This document shows, in pieces, positions 47,230-56,589 of a stretch of 64,000 nucleotides of DNA. This DNA is from Snodgrassella gandavensis. GTDB taxonomy: Bacteria; Pseudomonadota; Gammaproteobacteria; Burkholderiales; Neisseriaceae. The stretch lies in NCBI RefSeq assembly GCF_914768025.1, contig NZ_CAJZCE010000001.1, positions 124,001-188,000 on the forward strand. Direction: 5' to 3'. Below the pieces are notes generated by a model that was not told the origin of the DNA, searched no databases, and saw only the letters and a program-made list of their open reading frames with translations. Position 1 is the first letter of the stretch. Each line of letters starts with the position of its first letter. Position numbers and translations under genes: made by a program.

Positions 47230-47727
47230 TCAGCGCCGTACAAAATGCTGCAAATCATAAGTAATATTATTTTTACTACTGATATGACTGCTGCTTTCTG
47301 TTTGCCGCCATTCATTGGCATTAATTGCTGGAAAAAAGGTGTCACCCATTACGTTGACATGAATTCTGGTTAAGCGTAAATCTGTGGCCAGCGGCATCGC
47401 CTGAGCGTAAATTTGCGCTCCGCCCATAATGATGATTTCCGGGCAATCCGCCAGTTGCTGAATCGCCTCTTCGATACTGTGACACAAAATAGCCCCGTTG
47501 AATTGCTGCTCTTGCTGCCGGCTGATAACATAGTTTGGCCGCCCCGGCAGCGGTTTCTTCGGCAGTGATTCCCAGGTTTTGCGCCCCATAACCACGGGCT
47601 TCCCCATGGTGTAATTTTTAAAAAATTCAAAATCTTCAGGTACGTGCCAAGGTATACGGTTGTTTTCACCGATACAATTGTTATCAGCCAATGCGGCAAC
47701 TAAGGTAATTTTGTGGTGTTTATTCAT
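47230..47727 (-). CDS. folA: dihydrofolate reductase
   Basis: 165 residues. [20 protein letters not shown] is the N-terminal signature; the acidic active-site residue is Glu in [23 protein letters not shown] and the nucleotide-binding [11 protein letters not shown] follow. It regenerates tetrahydrofolate oxidised by ThyA, whose gene overlaps it by 4 bases (atga), an efficient translationally coupled pair. Confidence 0.96.
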   Translation of the reverse strand: MNKHHKITLVAALADNNCIGENNRIPWHVPEDFEFFKNYTMGKPVVMGRKTWESLPKKPLPGRPNYVISRQQEQQFNGAILCHSIEEAIQQLADCPEIIIMGGAQIYAQAMPLATDLRLTRIHVNVMGDTFFPAINANEWRQTESSSHISSKNNITYDLQHFVRR

Positions 47728-48518
47728 ACTGCTACAGGGGCTTTAATATGGGCATCCGGATGATAATCAGAAAGTGTGAAATCTTCAAACTGGAATGAAA
47801 ACAGGTCTTTAATCTCGGGATTAAGGTGCATTTGCGGCAGCTTTTTCGGGTTGCGGCTTAATTGCAGCTTCGCCTGCTCAAAGTGATTGCTGTACAGATG
47901 AGCATCACCCAGTGTATGAATAAATTCACCTACTTTTAAATCACATACCTGAGCAATCATCATTGTCAGCAAAGCATAGCTGGCAATATTAAATGGTACG
48001 CCCAGAAAAATATCCGCACTACGCTGATAAAGCTGGCACGACAGTTTGCCTTCGGCGACATAAAACTGAAACAACGCATGGCAGGGAGGCAAGGCCATTT
48101 CGTCTACTAAAGCCGGATTCCACGCAGAAACAATCAGGCGGCGGCTGTCCGGATTGGTTTTAATCTGTTGCAGCAGATTGCTTATCTGGTCGATATGGCG
48201 GCCATCCGGCGCAGGCCAGCTACGCCACTGATAACCATATACCGGGCCCAGATTGCCATCGGCATCAGCCCATTCATCCCAGATGGAAACATTGTGCTCA
48301 TGCAAGTAGCGGATATTGGTATCTCCACGTAAAAACCACAGCAATTCATAAATAATGGAGCGTAAGTGCAGCTTTTTGGTGGTGAGCACAGGAAAGCCAT
48401 CAGCCAGATTAAAGCGCATCTGATAGCCGAATACCGAGCGGGTACCGGTGCCGGTACGATCAGCTTTGTCCACGCCATGGTCGAGTACGTGTTGCATTAA
48501 GCCAAGATACTGTTGCAT
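47724..48518 (-). CDS. thyA: thymidylate synthase
   Basis: 264 residues from the ATG at 48518, exactly the E. coli ThyA length; an ATG at 48536 would add six. Catalytic Cys is in [13 protein letters not shown] near 146; [18 protein letters not shown] and HLYSNHFEQ are family motifs. It converts dUMP to dTMP and consumes methylene-THF. First gene of thyA-folA. Confidence 0.97.
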   Translation of the reverse strand: MQQYLGLMQHVLDHGVDKADRTGTGTRSVFGYQMRFNLADGFPVLTTKKLHLRSIIYELLWFLRGDTNIRYLHEHNVSIWDEWADADGNLGPVYGYQWRSWPAPDGRHIDQISNLLQQIKTNPDSRRLIVSAWNPALVDEMALPPCHALFQFYVAEGKLSCQLYQRSADIFLGVPFNIASYALLTMMIAQVCDLKVGEFIHTLGDAHLYSNHFEQAKLQLSRNPKKLPQMHLNPEIKDLFSFQFEDFTLSDYHPDAHIKAPVAV

Positions 48519-48572
48519 GCGGATTATCCAATACAAAATAGGGCAATTGTAGCTTAAATCGATGTATACTGG

Positions 48573-49616
48573 CTATTTCACTGCCTGCCATGCTGCGGCA
48601 ATCAGGCTGGCATTGTTATCTTTTAATAATGCAGCGTCGGATAACATGCGTCGCCACTGGCGTGCACCTTGCAGACCGTGCATCAGCCCCAGATAATGCC
48701 GTGTCATATGGCGTAAAGAATGATCTGGCTCAGCCAGTTGCTGCTGCGTATAGTCGATTAACTGCTCAACCAGCGCCTCATATTCAACGGCAGGCTGCCT
48801 GCTGCCATAAAATTCAGCATCCCAACTACGCATCAGCATCGGATTATGATAAGCCTCGCGCCCAACCATCACACCATCCACATATTGCAGATGCTGGCTG
48901 ATTTGTTCATTGGTGGTAACGCCACCATTAAGAATAATTTCCAGATCAGGAAATTCCTGTTTCAAGCGATAAACGTAATCATAACGCAGCGGCGGAATAT
49001 CACGATTATCTTTGGGAGATAAACCCTCCAGCCATGCATTGCGCGCATGCACAATAAAAATACGGCAGGCTGTTTGCTCGCGTAATGTACCAACAAAATC
49101 GGCCAGCGGCTGGTAGGCTGTTTCCTTATCCAGTCCAATGCGGTGCTTGATGGTTACCGGAATGGATACAGCATCCTGCATCGCATTCAGACATTGCGCT
49201 ACCAGCGTGACTTCGCGCATCAGACAGGCACCAAAAACACCTTGCTGTACCCGCGGGCTGGGGCAGCCACAGTTCAGATTGATTTCATTGTAAGCATAAC
49301 CGGCGGCAATTTTTGCTGCCTGCGCCAAAGCTGCGGGGTCACTGCCGCCTAGCTGCAAGGCAACAGGCTGCTCCTGCGGGTGATAAGCCAGTAATTTATC
49401 GCTATTACCATGAATGATTGCATTGGCATTAATCATTTCCGTATACAGCCATGCGTTTCTGGAAATCAGTCTGGCCATATAGCGGTAGTGCCTATTTGTT
49501 AGATCTAACATGGGCGCCACAGACAAGGTTCTTTTCGGCTGAGGGCTGTTATCAGGCTGACAACCACTACCTTGTACAGAACCATCTGTACTGCTTAACC
49601 GTTTATTTTCTTGCAT
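48573..49616 (-). CDS. dusA: tRNA-dihydrouridine(20/20a) synthase
   Basis: 347 residues. TLSVAPMLDLTNRHYRYMAR starts the FMN barrel; LNCGCPSPRVQQGVFGACLM carries the conserved catalytic Cys; KHRIGLD, VHARNAW and NGGV complete the Dus pattern; RHYLGLMHG is specific to DusA. About 30 extra N-terminal polar residues precede the conserved part, so a later start is possible. 54 bases upstream of thyA on the same strand. Confidence 0.95.
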   Translation of the reverse strand: MQENKRLSSTDGSVQGSGCQPDNSPQPKRTLSVAPMLDLTNRHYRYMARLISRNAWLYTEMINANAIIHGNSDKLLAYHPQEQPVALQLGGSDPAALAQAAKIAAGYAYNEINLNCGCPSPRVQQGVFGACLMREVTLVAQCLNAMQDAVSIPVTIKHRIGLDKETAYQPLADFVGTLREQTACRIFIVHARNAWLEGLSPKDNRDIPPLRYDYVYRLKQEFPDLEIILNGGVTTNEQISQHLQYVDGVMVGREAYHNPMLMRSWDAEFYGSRQPAVEYEALVEQLIDYTQQQLAEPDHSLRHMTRHYLGLMHGLQGARQWRRMLSDAALLKDNNASLIAAAWQAVK

Positions 49617-49789
49617 AATCCAGCATTCTTAAAACATCAGTGAAATCAAGCTGAGCCAGAAACTCAGCTCAGCCATTCACTCTAATCATTTTCTCATAAA
49701 GCTAGATTATACATGGCTTAACTAAGCAGCTTGCCTTTACTGCGTGCTAAAAATGAATCTTTGCATCAATCTCTAATTATTTAAGTAGT

Positions 49790-52048
49790 TTAACGCAGCG
49801 GCATTTCAGACTTAATCAACCTGATTTGTTTCCCTTGCTGTTTTTTCTTGAAATGATTTTGCAGCCATAATTTATGCTGTAATTTACACTGCGGGCCTAA
49901 ATAAATATTATCAATATAATTTTCTACATTAGTGTATTCAACATACAAACTATTAGCAGACTGGTAATCCTGTGGTTCTACAATATTTTCGTCACCAATA
50001 TGAGTAATATAAATCATGCGGCATTCGTCTTCATCTTCAAAGGCGGCATGTTTTATCAGACAGGAAATGGGTAATACGGCCAGACTAAGCAATTGCTCCA
50101 GATTGGGTATCTTTTGCAATTCTTTATCTTCTAAAAGCTCTTCCATTAATTTTTTTATTTCTTTTAGCTGTTTGCGAATAATTTTTATTTTTTCCTCTTC
50201 GTTTAATGCATCAATATATCTTTCCCATTCATCGTCTATGGCAGCAGTTTCTTTTTTTTCGTCGCACATTTCCAGATAAAACGATTGCTTATTGCGTTTG
50301 GCTAGAGACATATATTCAGTTTTGGGGTCAAAGTAAAGGCAACGATATAATGGTAAAAAATGGAGGCTATAATCATTATTATTTTCAATTTTATCTGAGT
50401 TGGTTTTCAATTCATCAAATTGATATGAAGGAAAAGAAGAATTATTTTTCATTTCAATTTTTTTATTATTAATACTACGCTCTGTATCCCATCCAAAAAA
50501 TGACTGATTAAAAGCAATACTTACGCCGGAACCTAAGATATTATCTTCATTGCCGTATAAACGGAACTGGTTTAAAGAATTATGATTAAACGAAAAACTG
50601 GCTAAAAAACTTTTGATTTCATTATCTGAATTATTAGTGATATTTAGCCAGTTGGTTAATACCTGATTTTCACTTGGGTCATTCATAAAATCTACGATAT
50701 TCAGCCGGAATTTACTGGGATTTTTTCCTTTAAGCAGATTAAACAAGACTGCCGGCTTGGTATAATGGGCAACGCGCCGTTCTGGCTCTTTTGCTTCTGT
50801 GTCATTATTTGATGAATTATCTATATTGAAAGAAACTAATAATGTTTTTTTTATATCATTTGCTAACGTACAAATATTTTTAATATTAGCAAGAATTGGT
50901 TCTTTTAAATTCTCTTTATTTAAAATAAAGTTTGGATTAATATCAATTAGTTCTGATATTACTCTGGCTGAAATATATCTATAAGACTCAGAGTTGAAAT
51001 ATTTGACTTCATTGTAATAATCTTGGGATTTATTATTGTCGTTTTTTTGAAAAAAATAAATGTTAGCTAGCTGGTACTGGGCTCTATAGTAAAATTGCTG
51101 ATGATCACTTTTTAAAATATTTAAAAAACAATTAATGGCTTTATCCAAATTATTTTTCTTATATTCATAAATAAAACCCAAATTAAATTGAGCTTTAGCG
51201 TAGGTATAAGGGTTGTCTTCTCTGGTGATATTTGAATAACAGACTTCAGCCTTATCATAATCGTGTTTTATATAATCATATAAACGAGCTAAACTAAATT
51301 GGGATTTGGCATAAATGCTAGGAGAATCTTCTCTGGTGATATTTGAATAATAGACTTCAGCCTTATCATAATCGTGTTTTATATAATCATATAAACGAGC
51401 TAAACTAAATTGGGAGTAGACATAAGTGCAAGGAGAATCTTCTCTGGTGATATTTGAATAACAGACTTCAGCCTTATCATAATCGTGTTTTATATCATTA
51501 TATAAACGAGCTAAACTAAATTGGGAGTTGGCATAAATGCTAGGAGAGTCTTCTCTGGTGATATTTAAGTAAAAGGCCTCAGCTTTAGTATAGTCGGGTT
51601 TTATATAAGTATAGAAAAATCCTAAATTAAGTTGAGCGCTACTAAAAATATCAGGATTGTCTTCTCTGGTGATATTTAAGTAATAAGCTTCGGATTTATC
51701 ATAATCGAGTTTTATTTCACTATAAAGATGTCCTAATTGTAATTGAGCTTCAGCATAAATTTTAGGGCTATCTTCTCTAATGATATTTGAGAAATAGAGT
51801 TCAGCTTTTTCAAAATTGTCTTTTCTATAATAATAATATCCTAAATTTAATTGGGCATTAGCATAAACTTCAGGGCAATCTTCTCTGGTGATGTTTAAAT
51901 AATAAGCTTCAGCCTGATCATAATCGTGTTTTGCATTATCGTAGATATACCCTAATTCAAATTGAGCATCTGCATATTTTTCATTCCCATCATCACGTGT
52001 AATTTGACTAAGTTCCTTAATTGATGCATCAATATCATTATTTTCCAT
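49790..52048 (-). CDS. tandem 37-residue repeat protein with DUF2971-like C-terminal domain
   Basis: 752 residues. Residues ~5-345 are nine to ten TPR/Sel1-like units of 36-37 residues, most with the motif YDKAEvYYSNITREDSPsIYA and ending in ARLYDYIKHD. Several are nearly identical in DNA. Residues ~415-750 contain VAHYTKPAVLFNLLKG, FMNDPSENQVL, FRLYGNEDNILGSGVSIAFN and a final YLGPQCK...RLIKSEMPLR, the pattern I associate with DUF2971 domains found in islands and defence-linked loci. No signal peptide or TM. Function unknown. It lies at the start of an accessory region, alone, in strongly AT-rich DNA. Confidence 0.75.
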   Translation of the reverse strand: MENNDIDASIKELSQITRDDGNEKYADAQFELGYIYDNAKHDYDQAEAYYLNITREDCPEVYANAQLNLGYYYYRKDNFEKAELYFSNIIREDSPKIYAEAQLQLGHLYSEIKLDYDKSEAYYLNITREDNPDIFSSAQLNLGFFYTYIKPDYTKAEAFYLNITREDSPSIYANSQFSLARLYNDIKHDYDKAEVCYSNITREDSPCTYVYSQFSLARLYDYIKHDYDKAEVYYSNITREDSPSIYAKSQFSLARLYDYIKHDYDKAEVCYSNITREDNPYTYAKAQFNLGFIYEYKKNNLDKAINCFLNILKSDHQQFYYRAQYQLANIYFFQKNDNNKSQDYYNEVKYFNSESYRYISARVISELIDINPNFILNKENLKEPILANIKNICTLANDIKKTLLVSFNIDNSSNNDTEAKEPERRVAHYTKPAVLFNLLKGKNPSKFRLNIVDFMNDPSENQVLTNWLNITNNSDNEIKSFLASFSFNHNSLNQFRLYGNEDNILGSGVSIAFNQSFFGWDTERSINNKKIEMKNNSSFPSYQFDELKTNSDKIENNNDYSLHFLPLYRCLYFDPKTEYMSLAKRNKQSFYLEMCDEKKETAAIDDEWERYIDALNEEEKIKIIRKQLKEIKKLMEELLEDKELQKIPNLEQLLSLAVLPISCLIKHAAFEDEDECRMIYITHIGDENIVEPQDYQSANSLYVEYTNVENYIDNIYLGPQCKLQHKLWLQNHFKKKQQGKQIRLIKSEMPLR
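51110..52030 (-). repeat. tandem 111-bp coding repeats in the DUF2971-like gene
   Basis: The marker tctggtgat (tctaatgat once) recurs at 51221, 51332, 51443, 51554, 51665, 51776 and 51884: six intervals, five of exactly 111 bases and one of 108. Units at 51221-51553 are almost identical over long runs, showing recent duplication. All intervals are multiples of three, so gain or loss keeps the frame. Confidence 0.95.
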
Positions 52049-52442
52049 TACTAATCCTGTTTTAGCTGGTTTTAGGTTTTTGTAACTGAACTTTAGTTTG
52101 ATGACTAAAATAAAATTATCTTGTTTAAATTTAACGAATAATTATATTTAAAAACCGTCTTAAATAAAACTGTATATGACAATTGTTGAGATAGCAGATT
52201 TTATCTTGCCTGAGATAAAACACTGTAGCGTGGCGATTACTAATGTGTAGTTATATATATAAGTATCTGTTTAAGTTAATTAATTGTATGATTTGCTTAT
52301 TTTGCTATGATATTTGTAATTAGCTGCAAAAGTGGGCTTTAGCCATTGCAGGCGCATGATTGTCTCTCTATGATAAGTTTTTGAAGGATAAGAATTTAGC
52401 AGTAGTTTAATTTAATGCTGTTGTAAACAGTAAACAAACAGA
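52049..52442. other. 394-base AT-rich intergenic region
   Basis: Divergent spacer between the repeat gene and the CsbD-like gene. No gene is seen. It must hold both promoters; ttgtatgatttgcttattttgctatgatatt near 52284 has TA-rich boxes but no clear pair can be set. Confidence 0.4.
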
Positions 52443-52454
52443 ATGGAGATGGTT

Positions 52455-52649
52455 ATGAGTGACAATGGATTCGTTGATAAAGCCAAAGGCGAAGTAAAAG
52501 AAAATGTTGGTAAGGTAGTTGGTGATACTAAAACCCAGTCTGAGGGTATGGTAGACAAGGCTGTTGGTGGTGTAAAAGACGCCGTTCACGATGTCTCTAA
52601 TGCGATAGACGGCGCTGTTGATTCGATTAAGAAAAAATTTCAGGATTAA
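52455..52649 (+). CDS. CsbD-like stress protein
   Basis: 64 residues from ATG 52455 with GGAGATGG just upstream; an earlier ATG at 52443 lies in that site. The chain is hydrophilic and Lys/Asp/Val-rich with repeated KAxGxVKExVGKxxGDxK motifs (DKAKGEVKENVGKVVGDTK), typical of the CsbD family. Members are highly abundant under stress or in stationary phase; molecular function unknown. A terminator follows. Confidence 0.9.
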   Translation: MSDNGFVDKAKGEVKENVGKVVGDTKTQSEGMVDKAVGGVKDAVHDVSNAIDGAVDSIKKKFQD

Positions 52650-52663
52650 TATCTGAAATGATA

Positions 52664-52692
52664 AATAAGCCGCTCAATAAGAGCGGCTTATT
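52664..52692 (+). terminator. csbD-like gene terminator
   Basis: ataagccgctc / gagcggcttat, 11-bp stem with aataa loop. Confidence 0.8.
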
Positions 52693-52740
52693 GGTGATGG
52701 GCTTAAATATTTTAATTGATGGTTTATTATCAATTTATTT

Positions 52741-53403
52741 CTACTTCAAATCTGATTCTTTTATTAAATCTGGATATTGATTAATGATTTTTTCAGTGGC
52801 ATCAATAACAATTTGATTACGATGCATGATAAAACTGATAAAAATTAGACTGAGTCCAAATATGACAACAAAAGCATATAATAATATTATTGAACCGAAA
52901 ATTATACCCAAAATGAGTAAAATTAGTAGTATAAACAAGGCTTGAAAGGCGAAAAAACCAACAGACTGGTTTGTGCTGCCCATAATTTTTTTTAGCTGCA
53001 ATTTATTTTTCTTGCTTTTGTTTTTTAGTGAAAAGGGATTATTATAGTAATATTCTAAATCGTTTTTATTCCATATAACTCGTTTGAGTTCTTTATGGTG
53101 AACTCCTTGCGCAATATAAAGATTAAATAATAGCTCTATATCATCACTATAATTTTCTTCCCAAAAATCTATTTGGCTTAAATCGAGATACTTTAAATAG
53201 GGTACTGACATTAATGCCAGCTTTCTTTCCATGGGGCTGGCATTTTTGTCATTAAGCTCTTTTCTGGTTGTGATTAAGTACTCTGCAATTTTTTTCATAT
53301 CGTCTTCAGACGGAATAAATTGTTGTGAGAAAAATTCATGAATACAACTCATAGGAAATATAAATATTGAAGATTTGATCATTGAAATAATATCCATTTT
53401 CAA
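52741..53403 (-). CDS. orphan membrane protein of unknown function
   Basis: 220 residues (ATG 53403 or 53397). A soluble N-terminal part (1-~140) rich in Lys, Asn and aromatic residues is followed by two long hydrophobic helices (about 150-171 and 173-194) and a polar C-terminal helix. No family recognised. The strongly AT-rich gene is flanked by a stress gene and by remnants, so it may be laterally acquired, for example an immunity-type protein; this is a guess. Confidence 0.6.
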   Translation of the reverse strand: MKMDIISMIKSSIFIFPMSCIHEFFSQQFIPSEDDMKKIAEYLITTRKELNDKNASPMERKLALMSVPYLKYLDLSQIDFWEENYSDDIELLFNLYIAQGVHHKELKRVIWNKNDLEYYYNNPFSLKNKSKKNKLQLKKIMGSTNQSVGFFAFQALFILLILLILGIIFGSIILLYAFVVIFGLSLIFISFIMHRNQIVIDATEKIINQYPDLIKESDLK

Positions 53404-54480
53404 ATTTCTGCTTAGTTAGAGATTGATTTATGTTTACGTGATTTAACTTTAAAATAATAAGTTATTTTTTGTCAAAGATTATATTGATTTAGAGTGGATT
53501 TATTTTGAAATTTGTATGCATTGATTAACAGATTGCCAATCACATCCGCGGCTGCGAATGCCAACCGATAAATGGCAATCTGGTTGGTAGAGATGGCTAT
53601 TTGCTTGGCCAGAAAATTTCTATATGAGTAAGGTAGCAAAGTGGGCGATGATAGCCGTAGAAGCAATCATATATACGAATTAAGTGTTTAAGGTGAATAA
53701 CTGTTGCAGACTTGCTTTTATCTCAGTCAGGCAGTGCCGCATGGCGGGCAGGGTAAAGGCCAGAATAATTGCAGCAATGGTGGTCAATAAGCTCAGTAGT
53801 AAAAGAATAAGTGCCCGTCTATGGTATTGCTGATTCAGCTAAGCAGTACGCTGTATGTTCTGTACCGGATAATATCAATATCTGGTGCTTAGGCGTACTT
53901 GGGTTTGGTGGGTATGCTGGTGCAAGCTATCTGCAAGGCAAACGGCGGGCAGGGAAGATGCTAAGTTTAAAGAGGCTGATTTTGTTGGCTGGCCTGAAAC
54001 GCACCAGTACCTGCCAGTATCACAATGATTAGAAAAAATAGCATGAAAAATCCTGCTGCCTGACAGCCAGTAGTGTGGCTACGTATAGTTGTGCTGTTGC
54101 AGCTGGTATCGGGATGGGGGTATCAGCGCATTTTATTGCTTTGGCTAAAAATCTGGATTGTGTGCGTAATGATATTGGCTGTAATCAATCTAGCTGGCTG
54201 GTTATCTATGCTGACTTTGTTTATTAGCATAAGGGTAGTGGCTGATTTTCTTGGTGAATTATTGATAGAAAATGAGCAATGGCTTTGCTGGATAATTTTG
54301 TTAGGATAGTCTGGTTTGATTTTAAGCCGATGTGGCTGCAATAATATTTTGTGGCAGCCTGATTTTTATGGATAGGATTGATGGCCAGTTAAATATTAAA
54401 TTAATGCTGGGTGGTTTAAAGGAAATAAATATTCTGCTTAGAGGGTATATTTTGGCTGTCGGGCTAGGAGGGGTGAACGG
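53404..54480. pseudogene. 1.1-kb stretch of gene remnants
   Basis: No intact gene. On the minus strand a tail at 53692-53830 reads RRALILLLLSLLTTIAAIIL and continues to LQQLFTLNT then stop, without a start. Another minus piece near 53980-54060 reads GFFMLFFLIIVILAGTGAFQ. On the plus strand a hydrophobic 78-codon frame opens with GTG at 54073 (MWLRIVVLLQLVSGWGYQRI). All look like parts of membrane proteins broken by stops and shifts. GC content is higher than in the neighbouring 50-53 kb. Confidence 0.45.
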
Positions 54481-55362
54481 GTGGATATTAAGGTTTTACG
54501 TTATTTTCTGGCACTGGCCAGACAGGAAAGTGTGACGGCTGCGGCCGATTATTTGCATATTACTCAGCCAACGCTGTCGCGCCAGCTTATGGAGCTGGAA
54601 GAGGAGCTGGGAAGTAAGCTGTTTATGCGTGGCAGCCGGAAAATTATGCTGACTGAAGAAGGTATGCATTTGCGCCAGCGTGCTGAGGAAATTCTTGAGC
54701 TGGTGCACAAAACTGAAGCTGAATTTCACCAGTATGATAAAACGCTTAGTGGTGATATTTATATTGGCTGTGGTGAAACAGACGCTTTAAGGCCGGTAGT
54801 AAAGGTGATTAAGGCGATGCAGTTGGATTATCCGCATATTCGTATTCATATTTATAGTGGTAATGCTAATGATGTGACGGAGCGGATTGATAAGGGCTTA
54901 CTGGATTTCGGGGTGTTGATTGATCCTGCTTATCTGGAGAATTATGAATCTCTGTGTCTGCCGCAGAAGGATAGATGGGGCGTATTGATGAGAAAGGATG
55001 ATGAGCTGGCTGAGCGTGATTTTATCCGGCCGGAAGATTTATGGAGCCTGCCTCTGATTATGTCGAGGCAGAAGTATGTGAGTGACAGTATAGCCAGATG
55101 GATCAAAAGGGATTATGACAAGCTTGATGTGGTTGCTACGTATAATCTGATTTTTAATGCGGCGTTGCTGGTGGAACAGAAGGTGGGCTATGCGCTGTGT
55201 CTGGACAAGTTGATTAATACGGCCGGGGAAAGTATGTTCTGTTTCAGGCCGCTGGAGCCGCTGCTGGAAGTTGATGTGAATGTTGTCTGGAAAAGATATC
55301 AGTTATTTTCGCGGGTTTCTGCTCTGTTTTTACAACGCTTGAAAGCAAGTTTTTGTGTTTAG
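54481..55362 (+). CDS. LysR-family transcriptional regulator
   Basis: 293 residues, starting with GTG at 54481 and a strong GGAGGGG site. Winged helix-turn-helix at 1-60: LRYFLALARQESVTAAADYL and HITQPTLSRQLMELEEELG, followed by the substrate-binding domain (e.g. IYIGCGETDALRPVVKVI). It converges on the hydrolase gene. Targets could be the hydrolase/NepI-like operon. This LysR subgroup often starts VDIKVLRYF, supporting the GTG. Confidence 0.93.
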   Translation: MDIKVLRYFLALARQESVTAAADYLHITQPTLSRQLMELEEELGSKLFMRGSRKIMLTEEGMHLRQRAEEILELVHKTEAEFHQYDKTLSGDIYIGCGETDALRPVVKVIKAMQLDYPHIRIHIYSGNANDVTERIDKGLLDFGVLIDPAYLENYESLCLPQKDRWGVLMRKDDELAERDFIRPEDLWSLPLIMSRQKYVSDSIARWIKRDYDKLDVVATYNLIFNAALLVEQKVGYALCLDKLINTAGESMFCFRPLEPLLEVDVNVVWKRYQLFSRVSALFLQRLKASFCV

Positions 55363-55396
55363 TGATGAAATCTGCGATTGGTTTTATGTAAGGCTA

Positions 55397-55432
55397 TACC
55401 TGCACTCATAAACTAAGCTTATGGTGCAGGTA
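55397..55432. terminator. inverted repeat between convergent genes
   Basis: tacctgcac / gtgcaggta, 9-bp stem with an 18-base loop, between the lysR stop and the hydrolase stop. No clear T-run. Confidence 0.4.
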
Positions 55433-55482
55433 GGAAGAGATTTTAAACATTGATGTTATGTTTTTTTTGTTATGCTGTGGTG

Positions 55483-56550
55483 TTAATGCAGATTTGCCTT
55501 GAAGAATGAAACCAGTTTGTCAAATGGAATCAGGTTGACGCGGTCGTACAGATCAACGTGTCCCGCATTTTTGACATAGTAAAGCTCTTTAGGTTCGGCA
55601 GCGCGGCGGTAAGCATCTTCGCTGAATTCTTTGGAATGGGCTTTATCACCGGTGATAAATAATAATGGCCGCGGAGAGATGGTTTCTATGTCGTTGAAGG
55701 GGTAGAAGTTCATGAATTTGGGGCTGCTGGTCAGGGTGGGATGGGTGGTTAATTCAGGTTGTGAACCGGCCGGGGTAAATTCGCCACGCGTGGTGCGGTA
55801 AAAATCATAAAATTCATGTGCGATGGGGCTGTCTTTGGCGGTAATTTGCCCTTTATTAATGGTACCGCCAGTATATAAGGTTTGTCCGCCGGTAAATTCT
55901 ATGTAACGCTGTTCTGCTGCTTGCTGAAGAATTTGTTTTCTCTGTTGCAAGGTGAGTGAATGATTGAGGCCATTGCGACTTGCGGCACCCATGTCGTACA
56001 TGCTGACTGTGGCGATGGCTTTGAAACGCGGGTCGATTTTGGCGGCGCTGATGGCAAAACTACCACTGCCACAAATGCCGATTACGCCTATGTTGTTGCG
56101 GTCTACAAAAGGCTGGGTACCTAAAAAATCGACAGCGGCACTGAAATCCTCGCTGTACATGTCGGGCAATACGGCATTGCGTGGTTGTCCTTCGCTTTCC
56201 CCCCAGTATGATAAGTCGATTGCCAGTGTGACAAAGCCCTGTTCGGCCATTTTGGTGGCGTATAAATTGGCGCTTTGTTCTTTTACTGCGCCCATGGGAT
56301 GGCCGACAATGATGGCCGGGTATTTTGTGTTCGCCGCTAATGTTTTCGGCATAAACAGATTGCCAGCCACTTTCATTTTGTACTGATTGAGAAAGTTGAC
56401 TTTTTGCTTGGTTACTTGTTTGCTTTGATAAAAGTTATCTGGGTTGTTTGACATATTGGCTCCGATTGATAGTGGGGGAAACAGTCCGAAAAAACTGAGA
56501 CATATGGTTATGAAAATTTTCTTTTTGAGATAAAGGCAGATGTTTTGCAT
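55483..56550 (-). CDS. exported alpha/beta hydrolase
   Basis: 355 residues from ATG 56550; reading from a TTG at 56559 adds three. A signal peptide is likely: basic start LKKKIF, hydrophobic core, Ala at SIGA. Mature part: HPMGAVKEQSANLYA (oxyanion region), nucleophile elbow GVIGICGSGSFAISA, acid in FITGDKAHS, His in NAGHVDLYD. The elbow GICGSG is atypical, so either Ser or Cys may be the nucleophile. Related to dienelactone-hydrolase-like YcjY-type proteins. Second gene after the efflux transporter, 39 bases apart. Confidence 0.85.
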   Translation of the reverse strand: MQNICLYLKKKIFITICLSFFGLFPPLSIGANMSNNPDNFYQSKQVTKQKVNFLNQYKMKVAGNLFMPKTLAANTKYPAIIVGHPMGAVKEQSANLYATKMAEQGFVTLAIDLSYWGESEGQPRNAVLPDMYSEDFSAAVDFLGTQPFVDRNNIGVIGICGSGSFAISAAKIDPRFKAIATVSMYDMGAASRNGLNHSLTLQQRKQILQQAAEQRYIEFTGGQTLYTGGTINKGQITAKDSPIAHEFYDFYRTTRGEFTPAGSQPELTTHPTLTSSPKFMNFYPFNDIETISPRPLLFITGDKAHSKEFSEDAYRRAAEPKELYYVKNAGHVDLYDRVNLIPFDKLVSFFKANLH

Positions 56551-56589
56551 GATTGGCAACTTTCTTTGCTGAATAGGGTGAAGAATAAG

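Noticed and set aside
51110-52030. Regular repeats that might suggest a CRISPR array
   Set aside because: Units are contiguous 111-bp coding repeats without unique spacers, all within one reading frame.
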